From Bothriochloa decipiens (Eukaryota; Streptophyta; Magnoliopsida; Poales; Poaceae): a stretch of DNA of 64,000 nt. The notes below the pieces were generated by a model that had not been told where the DNA came from, did not search any database, and worked only from the letters and a program-made list of their open reading frames with translations. The stretch covers positions 26,260,834 through 26,324,833 of the forward strand of contig CM041644.1 of NCBI GenBank assembly GCA_023333625.1. The letters run 5' to 3'. Below, piece by piece: positions 10,207-21,504 of the stretch (position 1 is its first letter; every line of letters begins with the position of its first letter). Made by a program: the position numbers and the translations under genes.

Positions 10207-10540
10207 CAGTATCCATATCGCATTTCTCTAGGCTTGGCCTTATGCATTCGAGCCTCGATCCCCCTCGGCCACCCCACGCGCTCCAACAACTCCTGATGCG
10301 ATGTCTATAGGGATGACGTCCCAACATGGGTGCGGGTCCTTCACTAGCCACCTACGGGCGTCACCGTGACACACACGAAGAACAACCATTGACTCCAACC
10401 ACATCGCTATAGGGAAAGCCATGCCTGGTACACGCCTCTACAGCGGCTACGACATGCTCGGCATCACCCCTTAATGTCATCGCTTACGATAGCCCTCAAA
10501 GCACCATTAGGGTCTCTTGTACACCCATGCCCCTCCTTGG

Positions 10541-10550
10541 CCTATAAAAG
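10541..10550 (+). promoter_or_regulatory. TATA box of the Tat-B 5' LTR
   Basis: CCTATAAAAG followed by GGGGCG. The same box is in the 3' LTR at about 16978-16988. Position within the LTR fits the U3/R boundary. Confidence 0.65.
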
Positions 10551-10860
10551 GGGCGCTGGGCTAGCTTAGAGGGTGGACTAGCTCAAATTCATTAAGTCAC
10601 ACCACCTACACAGCAAGGCATAGGGCTAGTGTTCCTAGTGTTCCCCACTCCTCCTCATACACTCTCGCTTGTATCCCCCTGTACAAGCACTTCGGTGCAA
10701 GATAATACAAGACATCCTTCCTCCACTAGACGTAGGGCCTTCTCTTGCTCGAACCAGGATAAACCCCTTGTGTTCTTCCTACATCACCATCTAGATTTGG
10801 GAGCATACAGCACGTAGTTACTCATTGGTGCTAGGCCCCCGGGGTCAAGACACCGACAGT

Positions 10861-10878
10861 TGGCGCGCCAGGTACGGG
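10861..10878 (+). other. Primer-binding site of Tat-B
   Basis: TGGCGCGCCAGGTACGGG two bases after the LTR end, the form usual for grass Tat/RIRE2-type elements. Confidence 0.8.
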
Positions 10879-12960
10879 GATCTGCGTGTCACCAGCATTT
10901 CCTGCCATTTTTGGATGGCCGACTCTGTCCCACCGCTCCCGTTCGCCACGGTGATCTGGTTTGGGAGCTTGGAGTTCATGTCACTCGAGCATGGCTATGA
11001 CATGGTCCACCTCTTGATCAGAGATCCGAGCAGATGCAATCGTGAGCCCCCGCGTACAGGAAGGGCCGCACGCCAGTCCCGCCATCATGCCCCCGCCACC
11101 AGGAGGAGGCGTAACCATCATCCTTATGCGGGTGAGATGACATCCACCACGGCTACCCCGCGGCCGACCAGTTACACAGGGTCCCTGGTTGGGAACCTGT
11201 CTGACCTGAGTTTGGCTCCGGGGGATGTGTCAATGGAGCACCATGATGACTCAGGCTTCAGCTTCGCCACGCGCTCATCAAGGGGGTCTGGGATGGCCTC
11301 TCCAGCAGACACAGCCCCGACGCCACCCGACCTACTTCCGCACGGGCTGTTCAAATCCTGACACCCATTTCTGTTTGGCCTCAACAACGCCGCAAAGACG
11401 TACTCCTCCATGGTGAGCACCGACATGAGTGGGTATGACGACCTCCCGGGGCACCTCCTTCACACCGGCATGAACATGCTGACTTTCGCGCCAACCTCCA
11501 AGCACCCAGAGTCTTCAGAGGCTCCTGGCTAGAGGCACTACACCCTTGGCACGATGCAACACCAGCTGGAGGAGGAGCGGTAGGTTCAGTTCCCCATTTT
11601 CTACTCCGGCGACCCTGACTCCGACTCTAACCACTATGACCCCACGCGTGAGTGCTTCCACATCGACGGAGCCATCGCATAGAGTGGTGACACCGTCGAT
11701 CTCACAGCCACGGTCGCAGCTGCGGCTACGACGGGAGGTGACCTCGTCATGGCAGATAGGGAGGAGCAGCCACCAGCCGCGCCAAGCGATGCGCGGTTGC
11801 CTCAGGACGCCCATGACGCCTAGCTCGCACAAGTCCAGGAGATGCGAGCCAAGATTAACGAAGATCGGGATCTTCTGTGCCAGCTCGAGCGGACCCTCGA
11901 GCAGGAGCGCGGACACCCGCCCGATGAAAGGGCTCAAGCCAGAGCCCGAGAAGTCCACCGACAAATCATTGGGGAGGGAGCGGTTGAGCGCCCCCTCTTC
12001 AAACGCGCCAGTCAGAATGTCGTTGTGGCGACCATGTTCCTCTGCAACATGCCGACCCCCTTGAATCCTGAGGCCCATCGCATCCAGCAGGAGGTTCAGG
12101 GCCTCCTCGAGGTAGTTGCCGACATGAGAGGCAGGGCTCAGTCCATCAAGTGGATGCCCCCTGGTCCAAGAAGGTGATCCCCGTCTGCGAGCGCATCCAT
12201 GACAACCGCGAGCCCCAAGACGCGCGCTATGACATCAATGAGAACCACCAACGCAAGTGTAGTGATGCCGAGGTGCGTGGCTATAGTGCACACAGGGGCG
12301 GGCGCTATGACAGCGACGAGGACCAACATCGGTCCCCCGAGCCACCGGGCCCTCAAGTCTTTAGCAGGATGATTTGAAGGACGCTGCTGCCAAATCCCTT
12401 CCGTCCCCCCATGAGCCTCATCAAGTACAATGGCAAGACCAAGCCCAAGCTATGGCTAGCCGACTTTAGGTTGGCATGCTGGTTGGGTAGGGCGTGCAAT
12501 GATCACGCCATCATCCGTCAGCTCCCCTGTTCCTATCGGACATCACCCAAAGGTGGCTCGAGGTACTTCCCCCTGACCAGATCCATGACTGGTCTGACCT
12601 TGTCAGGGTGTTCGAGGGGAACTTCACCGGAACTTATGTGTGACCTGGCAACAAGTGGGACCTCTGAAGCTGCAAGCAAAAGCCCAAGGAGTCCCTCTGT
12701 GATTTCACTTAGTGCTTTTCCAAGCAATGCACCAAGCTCCCCCATATCCCCGATTTCACTCAGTGCTTTTCCAAGCAACGCACCAAGCCCAAGGACTACA
12801 TGCAAGAAGCTGGTTTGAGAGCTGGGGCGTAACCCCTCGAAGACTGCCGATGAGCTAATGGACGTCATCGCCAGTTATGCCGCTAGAGAGGAGGCTGTCG
12901 GCGCCTTCTTCGATGCCACACGCATCGAATACTCATCCTCTAGCCATTGTCCCCGCCCCC
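10879..12960 (+). pseudogene. Tat-B gag, degraded
   Basis: Plus-strand frames with many stops and shifts cover a Tat gag. After an N-terminal Ser/Pro/Thr-rich part come a coiled-coil-like stretch near 11842-11960 (MRAKINEDRDLLCQLERTL), an Asp/Arg-rich hinge (12150-12377) and the capsid core start 'NPFRPPMSLIKYNGKTKPK' at about 12390-12450. The capsid then continues in shifted frames (DLVRVFEGNF, then KQKPKESL) to 'GAFFDATRIEY' near 12900-12930. A 51-bp segment ('gatttcactt' at 12701 and 'gatttcact' at 12752) is tandemly duplicated. The frame ends at the deletion joint near 12930. Confidence 0.82.
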
Positions 12961-14011
12961 CACAACTGTGCCGTGATGAGAGAAGTTATTCATAGATGAT
13001 TCCTTCCATGGTAAGGAACACGGGCCTTGGCCCCACAAAAATCTCATGGGAGTAAAGGCTGGCCCTCAATTAGGGTTCAACAGTCGCCCTTGAGTATCCG
13101 AGTCAGGGATGACCGGGGAGAGCCGACATGAGTCCCTTGTTCGAGAACAAACTCTCGAAGCCCCCTCGAACATATTCAAGGAAAAATGAAAGGACAACTA
13201 TGAAATCCCCTCGGAGGGAGGCATCGAGCCACCAAACCCTATCGAATGGGTTCGGAATCCATGTGTCCATTTGTTAGCTTCGATGAGAGCGCCTCTGTGG
13301 CCACTTGTCAACCCCTACCGAACGAGGCATGAGCTCTCACTTGAATTTCCCAATAACAGCTCACCAGAGGATGCCGGAGCTCACCCAAATGAGGGAAGCA
13401 CAACGCTCTTCACCCCTCCTCCTATCGAAAAGAAGCGTGAGGGTCAAAAGAAAAAGACGGGCTTTCTCCTGATCGACCTCGATGAAAGATGCTCGAGGGC
13501 TCACTCACAACCGGATGGCCTCGACGAAAGAGGAACCAACCACCCAGGGCTCGATAACATGCGAAACCCTCGACAAAGGAGGGGCAAACACGCTCGGGGG
13601 CCAAAAGACTTGAACTTCCCCAACCCCCCGATTGCACGCCTAAAAAGCCCTCGGAGGAGTTTTTCCACTCCTCCGAGGCCTCGGGGGCTACACCCGAAGG
13701 GTGCACTCACACGCACCCATCAGAAAGCATTGATGCCGCAACTCTAGTCCATTCACGACTGATCCCTGAGAACCACCATGGGGTGGGCCTTGACGGAAAA
13801 GGCTCATATTTGCCCGGGGATCAACCACTCGAACACCCCTCTTTCGAAAGCACATAAAGCCCTCGGAGGAGTAATCTACTCCTCCGAGTCCTCAGGGGCT
13901 ACCCCCGAAGGGTGCGCTCGCGCACACCCCTCAGAGAATGATAGACACTATGACTCTAGTGCATGAGCCTCTGCATGAGTGCCAGCACTCGCGTAGAGAC
14001 TCGGGGGTTAC
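12961..14011 (+). other. 3' non-coding region of Tat-B, ending in a polypurine tract
   Basis: Matches the 57180-57390 fragment over its first ~150 bp ('gttattcat', 'atgattccttcca', 'ggccccacaaaaatct'). Later it carries repeats of the phrase 'ccctcggaggagt...ctccgag.cctc.gggggct' at about 13646-13690 and 13860-13905. These are palindromic around 'ctcctccgag' and are each followed by 'acccgaagggtgc'. The PPT is at 13999-14011. No protein. Confidence 0.65.
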
Positions 14012-17000
14012 TGTCGGGTACCTGGATAAGGGGTACCCAATAGGTGGGTAGGTGGTGATAGCCCTGTCCATCCCTAGCATTCTCCCATGTTTGGGTAGTG
14101 AGTAGGAGTTCGTAAAGTCTCTATCGGCTGGCAGACCAGCTGCGGGGATCTCCCTATCATTCTAGACTTAGTCCTGATTCTAGTCATATTAGTTAAATGT
14201 ATCTTATTACTTTTTGCATAGCTGTATACGACCAATGCCTACTCACTTAGTTATTCTTTATTCTTTATTTATCTTTTATCCTTAAGGTTGCTCCAATGTG
14301 TGTGTCCACTATCTTATGAACCTGATTTAACCCCTGTTTATGCTATGACTACCTATGCATTCAATAAGTAATCACATTTATACCAAAGCTAGATGCATTC
14401 ATCATGCCCTCCTATAGGAAATTATAAATACGATACCCTTGAATACTCACGGGTTGAAATGCTTCAATGATAGTTCTGTGCGCTTGCAGATTTAATCTAA
14501 TATCTTATTGAGCTATCAATTGGCGTACCTAAGTACCGTTACTTAAGGATTGTAATTCTTGTTGCACCCCATGGCGCCATGCCACAGTTTTGCATATCGT
14601 AAGTAATGATGGTTAGGAAGGCCAATCAGGCATTTCTAACTGTTCTTACCATACTGCATTACCTAGGTCGGTGCCATTAAGGGCCAAGGGTTACCTTTCT
14701 GAAGTAATAGTGGTTAGGAATGTCAATGCACGTTTCTAATATTATTATTAAGGACGAACTTAGGATTTTAAGATTTGGCCAAGGACTCTTAACTAAATAT
14801 TGAAAAATTTAGGGGGTTTTCTGCAAAACTACCACCTAAAGGGTTATCGGCCACCGTGAGCCGTTGGATCGGGATTGAACGGCCCAGATAGATCGTGTGT
14901 GAGAGATAGAGAGAGAACTCGCCAGGAAAGACGACAGATACGGCGGACGGCCTTGGCCGGCGGCAATGGAGCTCACCGAAGCTCTCGGTTCGGGCCCTAG
15001 AGACCACGAAAAGACATGGGGCTTGGACTAAACAGAAAAGGAGCTCATCGTGGACTCACCCAACACAAAACCAAAGGCCGGAGCGGACGGAGGCGGGCTG
15101 GCGACGAACGACGGTGGCGGTGAGGCTCCTGCAAGGTTTGGCGAGCCATTGTAAGCGAACTAGAGCTTGAAAAGTAGAAAAAAGAACTCAGCAAGTTTGT
15201 TAGGTCAAAGAGAAACCCGGTGGCAAGTCAATGGACATGGTGCGGATTCGAATCGCGATCCCGAGCTTAAGGCGGCGGCGGCTAGGGTTTCACGGCTGCT
15301 GCTTACCGTTGGCGGTCCTTAGCAACTAAATACTAGCATCATTTTATTACTAAAATAAATAGAAGGTAGGGCTTTTATCTAATCTTTCCATGAGTTTTGT
15401 TGTTTATGTGACATACAGGTCTGACACGTGGAAATGCATGAAATTCACAAGAAAGCGCTCTTCAAGAAAATGTATTTAGGAAAGGCGCAAACAAAGAAAA
15501 ATGAGAAAGCCCACCTCAATACAGAACTGGACCCATCCATAATTACGGGGAAGGTTCAGGCCCAGGGAGCAACCGACCACCCGAAGGCGGTGGCCAGCGG
15601 GCCCAGTCAGGGGACCGGCCGCCCCCGGGACTGACCGCCCCCTTGGTGGGGCCTCCTAGACCCAGCCTTCTTAGGCGGTGCTTGGGTCGGTTCCCTCAAG
15701 GCGATTTCACCTCCTTCCAATTGAGGAGATGCCCGAACCATCATACTTGAGCTATAAAAGAAAGGCTCCTTCACCATTCAACACACACTAATATTTGGAG
15801 CACTACACCTCACATTTTATACTTGTTCTCTTTAGTTTAGTGTTAGTAGTTGAGCAAGGCAAAGCTATCAAGGAGAGCTTTTCTCCTTGGAGGAATCAAG
15901 AACATCTTGGTATGAATACAATTCAGTTCTCCTCTATGAGCAAGTTCTCATCTTATTTATATAGCAATGCATCTGAACTAGAGTATAGTCTTGCTCATAT
16001 TATGATCATAACATATAAACTAATCTATAGTCTATGTGTTATGTTCTTGATATGTTCATTAATGTTCTTCGTTGCTCATCAAATTAGTATGAATAGAGAA
16101 GAACTAAGGATGGGATAATGGTTCGTTGTGCCATCATGGTTGCTCCTAGCCGAGCCTGTCAATCCAAAGGGTTGGGGTTCAGGGAGGTTAGGAGTTGTTT
16201 CCAATTACATGAGTGTGGTGCTCGGGTATGCGGAGATCAGCAGATATGTCAGTGCCCCACGTACCTCAATCCAGGAGAATCGGTCCCCAGCGATTAAGCC
16301 CAAATCCCCAAAAAAACTCGCACCAGCTTGAGAGAGGAAAGCCCACCAGCGTACACAAAACCAAGCTGGGCCGGTCCACAAGCCGCATCCAAGTCGAGAC
16401 CATCTCGTATTTGGTGGGGGGTCTCGAATGATGGACGTCCTCTCGGGCGAACGACCCCCCGTCGGAGTGATGGAACGCACGATGGGCGGTCGACCCCCCG
16501 TCAAATGACGGACGTCCTCCCGTCCCCTGTCAGAGTGATGGAATGCATGACAGGTGGTCGACTCCTTGCTGAATGACAGACTCTCGTGTGGGTGGATTAC
16601 CCCCCGTTGAATGCCACTACCCCTTAGGCTCACTTACTCCCTGTACGAATCCAAGGCAATAAATGCATCCGCCAACCCCCACCTAACCACATGGCTATAG
16701 CGCGGCCATAGTGACTGGGTACAATGGTCAAATCCTCCTTTTACCGCCCATACCTAGAGGATCAGCGGTTCATACTACACTGTGATGCCATACCGAGTAC
16801 TGTGACACACACGAAGAACAACCATCGACTCCAACCACATCGCTACAAGGCAAGCCATGCCTGGTGCATGCCTCTACAGTGGCTACGACATGATCGGCAT
16901 CACCCTTTGACGTCATCGCTTACGATAGCCCTCAGAGCACCATAAGGGTCTCTTGTACACCCATGCCCCTCCTAGGCCTATAAAAGGGGGCTCTTGGCTA

Positions 17001-17304
17001 GCTTAGGATGCGAACTGACTCGAATTTGCTAAGACACACCACACACACAGCAAGGCGTAGGGCTAGCGTTCCTAGACTTAGGCCTTGTTCCCTACTCCTC
17101 CTCGTACACTCTCGCTTGTGTCCCCCCTATACAAGCACTTCGGTGCAAGATAATACAACTCTCTCCCCCCGCTAGACGTAGGGCCTTCTTTGCCCGAACC
17201 AAGATAAAAATTGTGTGTTCTTCTTGCATCACCATCCGGATTAGGGAGCATGTGGCACGTAGTTACTTGTCGGTGTTAGGCCCCTCGGGGTCATGACATT
17301 GACA
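14012..17304 (+). repeat. 3' LTR of Tat-B, split by a 2.2-kb insert
   Basis: The first piece, 14012-14040 (TGTCGGGTACCTGGATAAGG...), matches 9535-9562. The second, 16263-17304, resumes at the position corresponding to 9564. The LTR continues to ATTGACA at 17304, followed by the target duplication ACCAC. Hence 14041-16262 is foreign sequence placed in an otherwise continuous LTR. Confidence 0.88.
14041..16262 (+). mobile_element. Circularly permuted Athila-LTR/Tekay-LTR fragment
   Basis: Bases 14041-about 14740 are the 3' part of an Athila-type LTR ('aggtgggtaggtggtgatag' matches 30494 on). About 14745-15306 matches the Tekay LTR segment 38640-39184. 15307-16262 is the 5' part of the same Athila-type LTR (from 'ttggcggtccttagcaact' to 'gccccac'). 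The 5' part stops where the 3' part starts, so the two halves would close a full LTR if the piece were joined into a circle. A TATA box 'ctataaaag' is at 15752. There is no duplicated target sequence at the edges. Confidence 0.75.
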
Positions 17305-17309
17305 ACCAC

Positions 17310-18290
17310 CTCCACCGCCAAGGTTTGAAAGAACCCACCCATACCCACCACAAAGAAGGCTGGAACGATGCATGATGATAAGCAGAGAAGAAGGATGTGA
17401 AGAATCAGAATGCAGATCATGCTATAGAGAGCGTAGAAGGTCACCACCACCATATTACAACAAGAAGGATAGCTACGATAGATTCCCATGTTTTGCCAAA
17501 AGGCTACCAAGACATGAAGCTACCACACAAGTTCAAGCCATCAAATCACTCAAAATACAATGGGAAAGAAGAACGAAAGCAATGGCTCAGAGTTTATTCA
17601 CAATCCATTGAATTGGCCAGAGGAGACGAAGACCCCAAAGCCTTGTTCTTCCCAATGGCATGAGAAGTAATGCCACTGCAATGGTTTGACAAACTACCCG
17701 CATGATCAATCAGATATTGGAGCGACTTGCAAAAATAGTTTTGCAGCTACTTCGCAGGAATCATTATACATCCAATGACCACAGCTGAGCTACAAGGAAT
17801 CACATAGAAACCTGGAGAGTCACTCAGATAATACTATAGAAGATTTGGCAAAGTGAGAGCTTAGGTACACGAGATCACAGACAGAGAAGTCATCGACATA
17901 TTCAGTAATGGAATCATCGCAAGATGGCAATTCAAAGAATTCAATAGTGAAGACCCAAAAACCAATGAAGAGTTCAAGCGAGCTGTTGAAAATCTCATAT
18001 CCTCAAAAGAAAAGACAAACAGAAAGTTCCCCAATAATAGAGACAATAACGATAGGAGAGGAAGGCCCGACTTTAGAAGCAATGACAAGAGACCAAGACA
18101 TGAAACCACGATGGCAGTAGCCAACAAAAGAACCAGTACCTACCAGAACTTGACTCCTCAAGAAAAAGGCGGAATAAAGCAAAAAAAATTTGCAAACTTC
18201 GAAGACATGAACTGCCCCACGCACCCAAGACTATCAGGATGTCAGTAGCCAATACCAAAAAGATGGGAGGTACAACAACAACCAAGATAG
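17310..18290 (+). pseudogene. Tat-A gag, capsid and nucleocapsid part
   Basis: Continues Tat-A gag after Tat-B. The frame through 17397-17663 reads PHKFKPSNHSKYNGKEERKQ and later SIELARGDEDPKALFFPMA, the Retrotrans_gag capsid entry of Tat elements. The same frame continues past stops to FSNGIIARWQFKEF and a Lys/Asn/Arg-rich tail (about 17990-18230) corresponding to the nucleocapsid. At least five in-frame stops are visible between 17661 and 17865. Confidence 0.82.
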
Positions 18291-18294
18291 AAGG

Positions 18295-18858
18295 ATGATA
18301 GAACCAAAGAAGGAAGAAAAGAAGCCTGAAGGAGATTTTCAAGAACCCCAGAATCAATTATATGTGATATTCTCCAGAATACCAGGCGCAAGAAACAAGC
18401 AGCAACAAAAGCTAGCGCACAGAGCAATCATGGTGGCAGAACCCACTGTACCAAGATATCTAAACTGGTCTAAGTACCCAATCAACTTCACAAGGGAAGA
18501 TCAATGGACAAGCACATCCAATGTGGGTTGTTATCCACTAGTGGTTGCACCAACAATCGCAGGAATTATAGTTCCCAAGGTGCTAATTGACGGTGGAGCT
18601 GGACTGGACATCATATTCACTGCAACCTTAAAAAGGATGAGCATCGAGTACGAGGGGATGATTACACCAACAAGTACACCGTTCTATGGCATAGTACCCA
18701 GAACAACAGTAGTACCTCTGGGACAAATCGCATTGTCGGTTACATTTGGCACCAAGGAATAATACAGGACGGAGTTCATCAAATTCGAAGTAGCAAATTT
18801 CAAATCATGCTACCATGCTATCTTGGGATGACCAGTGCTAACCAAATACATGGCTATA
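18295..18858 (+). pseudogene. Tat-A aspartic protease region
   Basis: Reads open for 155 codons, then past a stop to the Tekay insertion. The active-site stretch is VPKVLIDGGAGLDIIF at about 18565-18612, corresponding to the Tat consensus LIDGGSSLNILF; the catalytic Asp is kept. The C-terminal strand YHAILG, a stop (TGA for Arg), PVLTKYMAI lies just before 18858. The frame continues at 40450. Confidence 0.88.
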
Positions 18859-18941
18859 TGTCATATATCATTTTAAAGGACCAAAATAAGATATAAAGTC
18901 TATCTTTTGTAGTAATATTAAGAAACACCAACAAGAATTTC

Positions 18942-18959
18942 TAGCACTATTGCCGAGGA
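18942..18959 (+). other. Primer-binding site of Athila-A
   Basis: TAGCACTATTGCCGAGGA is a decayed match to TGGCGCCGTTGCCGGGGA, the site complementary to the 3' end of tRNA-Asp used by Athila elements. It follows CACCAACA, the LTR end, as at 58651-58679. Confidence 0.7.
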
Positions 18960-19093
18960 GGGAAAAAGAAAAATGCAAACATCTAGCATTGGCATAAATA
19001 TTAATTACAAAATAAGCATTAGGTAGCCATAGTTCAAGCAGGATAACTTTGCTGTTTTCTTCCTTTTTTATTGGAATGAAAATAGGATAGTGT

Positions 19094-20190
19094 ATGAGAG
19101 GTTTCAACCTGCCGGAAAACTTCGTCAATGATCCAAAAGCACTCCTAAGGAAGAGAAGGGCTCGTGCCATTTCTTCTTCTGCTACTCCACCGGCAGACGA
19201 ACCGATCACTTTTGCACCATCTGCTACTACCACCATGGCCAAGTCACTTCGCGAGTACTCCACCCCCACTGTTGCCAACATGCCTGTTGGGCCCCTTGTC
19301 AATGTCAGGAATGGAAACTTTGAGCTCCGCATTGGCCTAATCACGATGGTGCAGGCGAACCTGTTCTGTGGTTTGCCAAGTGAGGACGCAAACGTGCAAC
19401 TGCAAAACTTCCTTGAGCTATGCGAAACAATCATCATCAAAATGTCGCACAAGATAGCATCAGGCTCTGCTTGTTTCCCTTCTCCCTCTCAGGGAAGGCG
19501 AAGCAATGGTTCTATCAAAGCAAGGAAGCAGTCAACATGTGGGACAAATGTTCCACGGCGTTCCTCGTGAAGTTCTTCCCCATGAGCAAAATGAACGCTC
19601 TACGGGGGAAGATATCAAACTTCCAGCAGACTTCACTCGAGTCCATTCCTGAGGTTTGGGAAAGGCTCCAGGAGTATATCCAGGCCTGTCCCCATCAAGG
19701 AATGGAAGATTGGCTCATGCTTCAAAACTTCTATGAGGGCCTCATGGCCATGTCTAAGGGGCACGTAGATGCCGCTGCTGGAGGTGCTTTCCTCTCCCTT
19801 ACCATTGAGAGTGCCACAACATTGATTGAAAAGATGGTGGCTAACCAAAGTTGGGGAGAAGGACGCAAAACACAAAAAGGCATGCACACCGTGAAGGAGA
19901 CGGATCTACTTGCCGTAAAAATAGATTTATTAATGAAGAAGCTTGAGGGACGTGCCACTGATCCTATCACCAGCACTGTTCAAGCCATAGACTCGCACAT
20001 GACATGTGAGATCTATGGAGATGTTGGCCATTCAGGGAACAGCTATCTCAAAACCCAGGAAGAAGCATCATACGTCAACAACGGGTTTTGCCAACATCAA
20101 CAATCAGGTAATGGTGGAACAACCAGAACCCCCAAGGTAATTCTTCCAACTTTAATTCAAATTTCAATTCCTCCCAACCTTCGTTGAAAG
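19094..20190 (+). pseudogene. Athila-A gag
   Basis: ATG at 19094 opens MRGFNLPENFVNDPKALLR, the usual start of Athila-type gag. The frame shifts near 19435-19445 and then runs open to 20187. The Retrotrans_gag core 'LFPFSLSGKAKQWFY' is at about 19477-19521, followed by 'FLVKFFPMSKMNALRGKI'. A knuckle-like segment CEIYGDVGHSGNSYL (about 20007-20050) has lost the second and last cysteines of CX2CX4HX4C. Usual Athila gag length is approached if the single frameshift is ignored. The same gag family is on the minus strand in Athila-B. Confidence 0.88.
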
Positions 20191-21504
20191 ATCTCGTCTT
20201 AGGACAGGCTAAGATAAATGAAGATCTTACAAAAAAGCTTTCTTTTAATGATAAAATATTTGAAAACATAAATGCTAAGCTTGATAGCCTATCCTTATCT
20301 ATTAAAGATCAAGCAAGTTTTAATAAAGAATAGAAACTCAGATTGCCCAGCTTGCCTCTGCTGTTAAGTCTGCCGTACAACCTGGTAATTCTGTTGAGAA
20401 TGTAAATTTGGTGACCACGAGAGGGGGTAAGACCACTCGTGATCCACCACATCCTAACCATACGACAAGGAAAACATCAAGACAGTAGGAGGAAGTGCCG
20501 GTTGAGTCGACAGAACCATAGAAAGAATATGCGAATGATGAGCCGACACCGGAAGACTATGTGGACACCACGATGCTGCCTTTCCCCACGAGGATAAGAA
20601 AGAAGAAGAAGGCCGGAGATGAGTTGTTCCTCCGATTTGTGGAAATGGTCGAGAAGACACACATCAGCGTACCGCTGATGGATGTCTTGCACATACCGTC
20701 CTATGCCAAGTTCATCAAGGACATCATTAACAATAAGCGACCATTACTGTCCTCAGAAGTTGTCAAGCTGACGAGAGAGTGTAGCGCAACTATACTCAAC
20801 CATCTGCCTGAGAAGAAGCAAGACCCTTGGTGCCCCACAATCACATGCTCCATTGGCACCCAACAATTCAACGATGCCTTGTGTGATCTTGGGGCAAGCG
20901 TAAGCGTCATGCCGAAATCAGTTTTTGATAGAATGAATTTCAGCAACTTGGAGCCCACCAACACGACACTTTAGTTGGTCGACCCCTCAATTCAGTACCC
21001 AGCAGGGATTGCACAAGATATCCCTGTCAAGATCCGAGGGTATTATGTCCCATTGGATTTTGTGGTGCTCAACATGGAGCTCACTAAAAAACACCACTTA
21101 TCCTGGGGAGACCATTCTTGAGCACAGTAGGAGCACAAATTGACGTTGGAGCTGGAGAAATCCACTTCAATATCAATGGCCAAGAGGAAAAGTTTGAATT
21201 CAGGCCTCGCCGTCAGGAAGAATGCAACATGATACGCATCCGATATGGGCCGAACCCCAAGGTATCAAAGAGGTAGAGATTCAGCCTCAGCTTCTGAAAA
21301 ATATATCAAAAATCTCAAAAGAATCAAAGAAAAAGCCGGAGCCAAAAGAAAAGGCGGCTCCCAAAAGAAATATAAATAGGGAGCAGAAAAATAAAATGGC
21401 TCCTAAAAAGAAAGTACAAGAAAAGAGGGAAGAAATCCCCAAGCCTTCACAAAAGAAGATGGTGTAGAAACTCAAAGAAAAAGATGAACATACTACCACA
21501 CCGC
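20191..21504 (+). pseudogene. Athila-A gag tail and aspartic protease
   Basis: After gag, a Lys/Asn-rich linker (AKINEDLTKKLSFNDKIFEN) leads through stops into the ORF 20561-20974. That ORF carries HISVPLMDVLHIPSYAKFIK and the protease site 'DALCDLGASVSVMPKSVF' at about 20875-20928 (D-L-G-A active site intact). A stop near 20973 and a shift near 21090 break the rest (VPLDFVVL). The tail is Lys-rich (21290-21465). The coding region is cut at 21504 by the solo LTR and resumes at 26525. Confidence 0.86.

Larger units (their letters stand above)
9535..10858 (+). repeat. 5' LTR of Tat-B (1324 bp)
   Basis: Begins TGTCAGGTACTAG and ends CACCGACA, with the PBS two bases later. It contains 76-bp repeats at 9732-9915, a triple ~34-bp repeat at 10109-10206 and a TATA box at 10541. 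Relative to this LTR, the 3' LTR lacks about 260 bp corresponding to roughly 10095-10370, with a deletion between two GTG copies. Confidence 0.9.
9535..17304 (+). mobile_element. Tat-lineage element 'Tat-B', gag-only deletion derivative
   Basis: Two related LTRs (9535-10858 and 14012-17304, the latter with an insert) are flanked by the perfect duplication ACCAC at 9530-9534 and 17305-17309. A PBS follows the first LTR and a polypurine tract ('actcgggggttac', 13999-14011) precedes the second. Between them is a degraded gag that runs, at about 12930, straight into 3' non-coding sequence. Protease, RT, RNase H and integrase are missing. This non-autonomous layout is comparable to Dasheng in rice, which depends on an autonomous Tat partner. 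It sits inside the gag of Tat-A. Confidence 0.92.

Noticed and set aside
10825..12818. 178-, 187- and 172-codon frames as unknown genes
   Set aside because: They fall in degraded Tat-B gag. Capsid motifs are readable in the plus strand only, and the minus frames are shadows.
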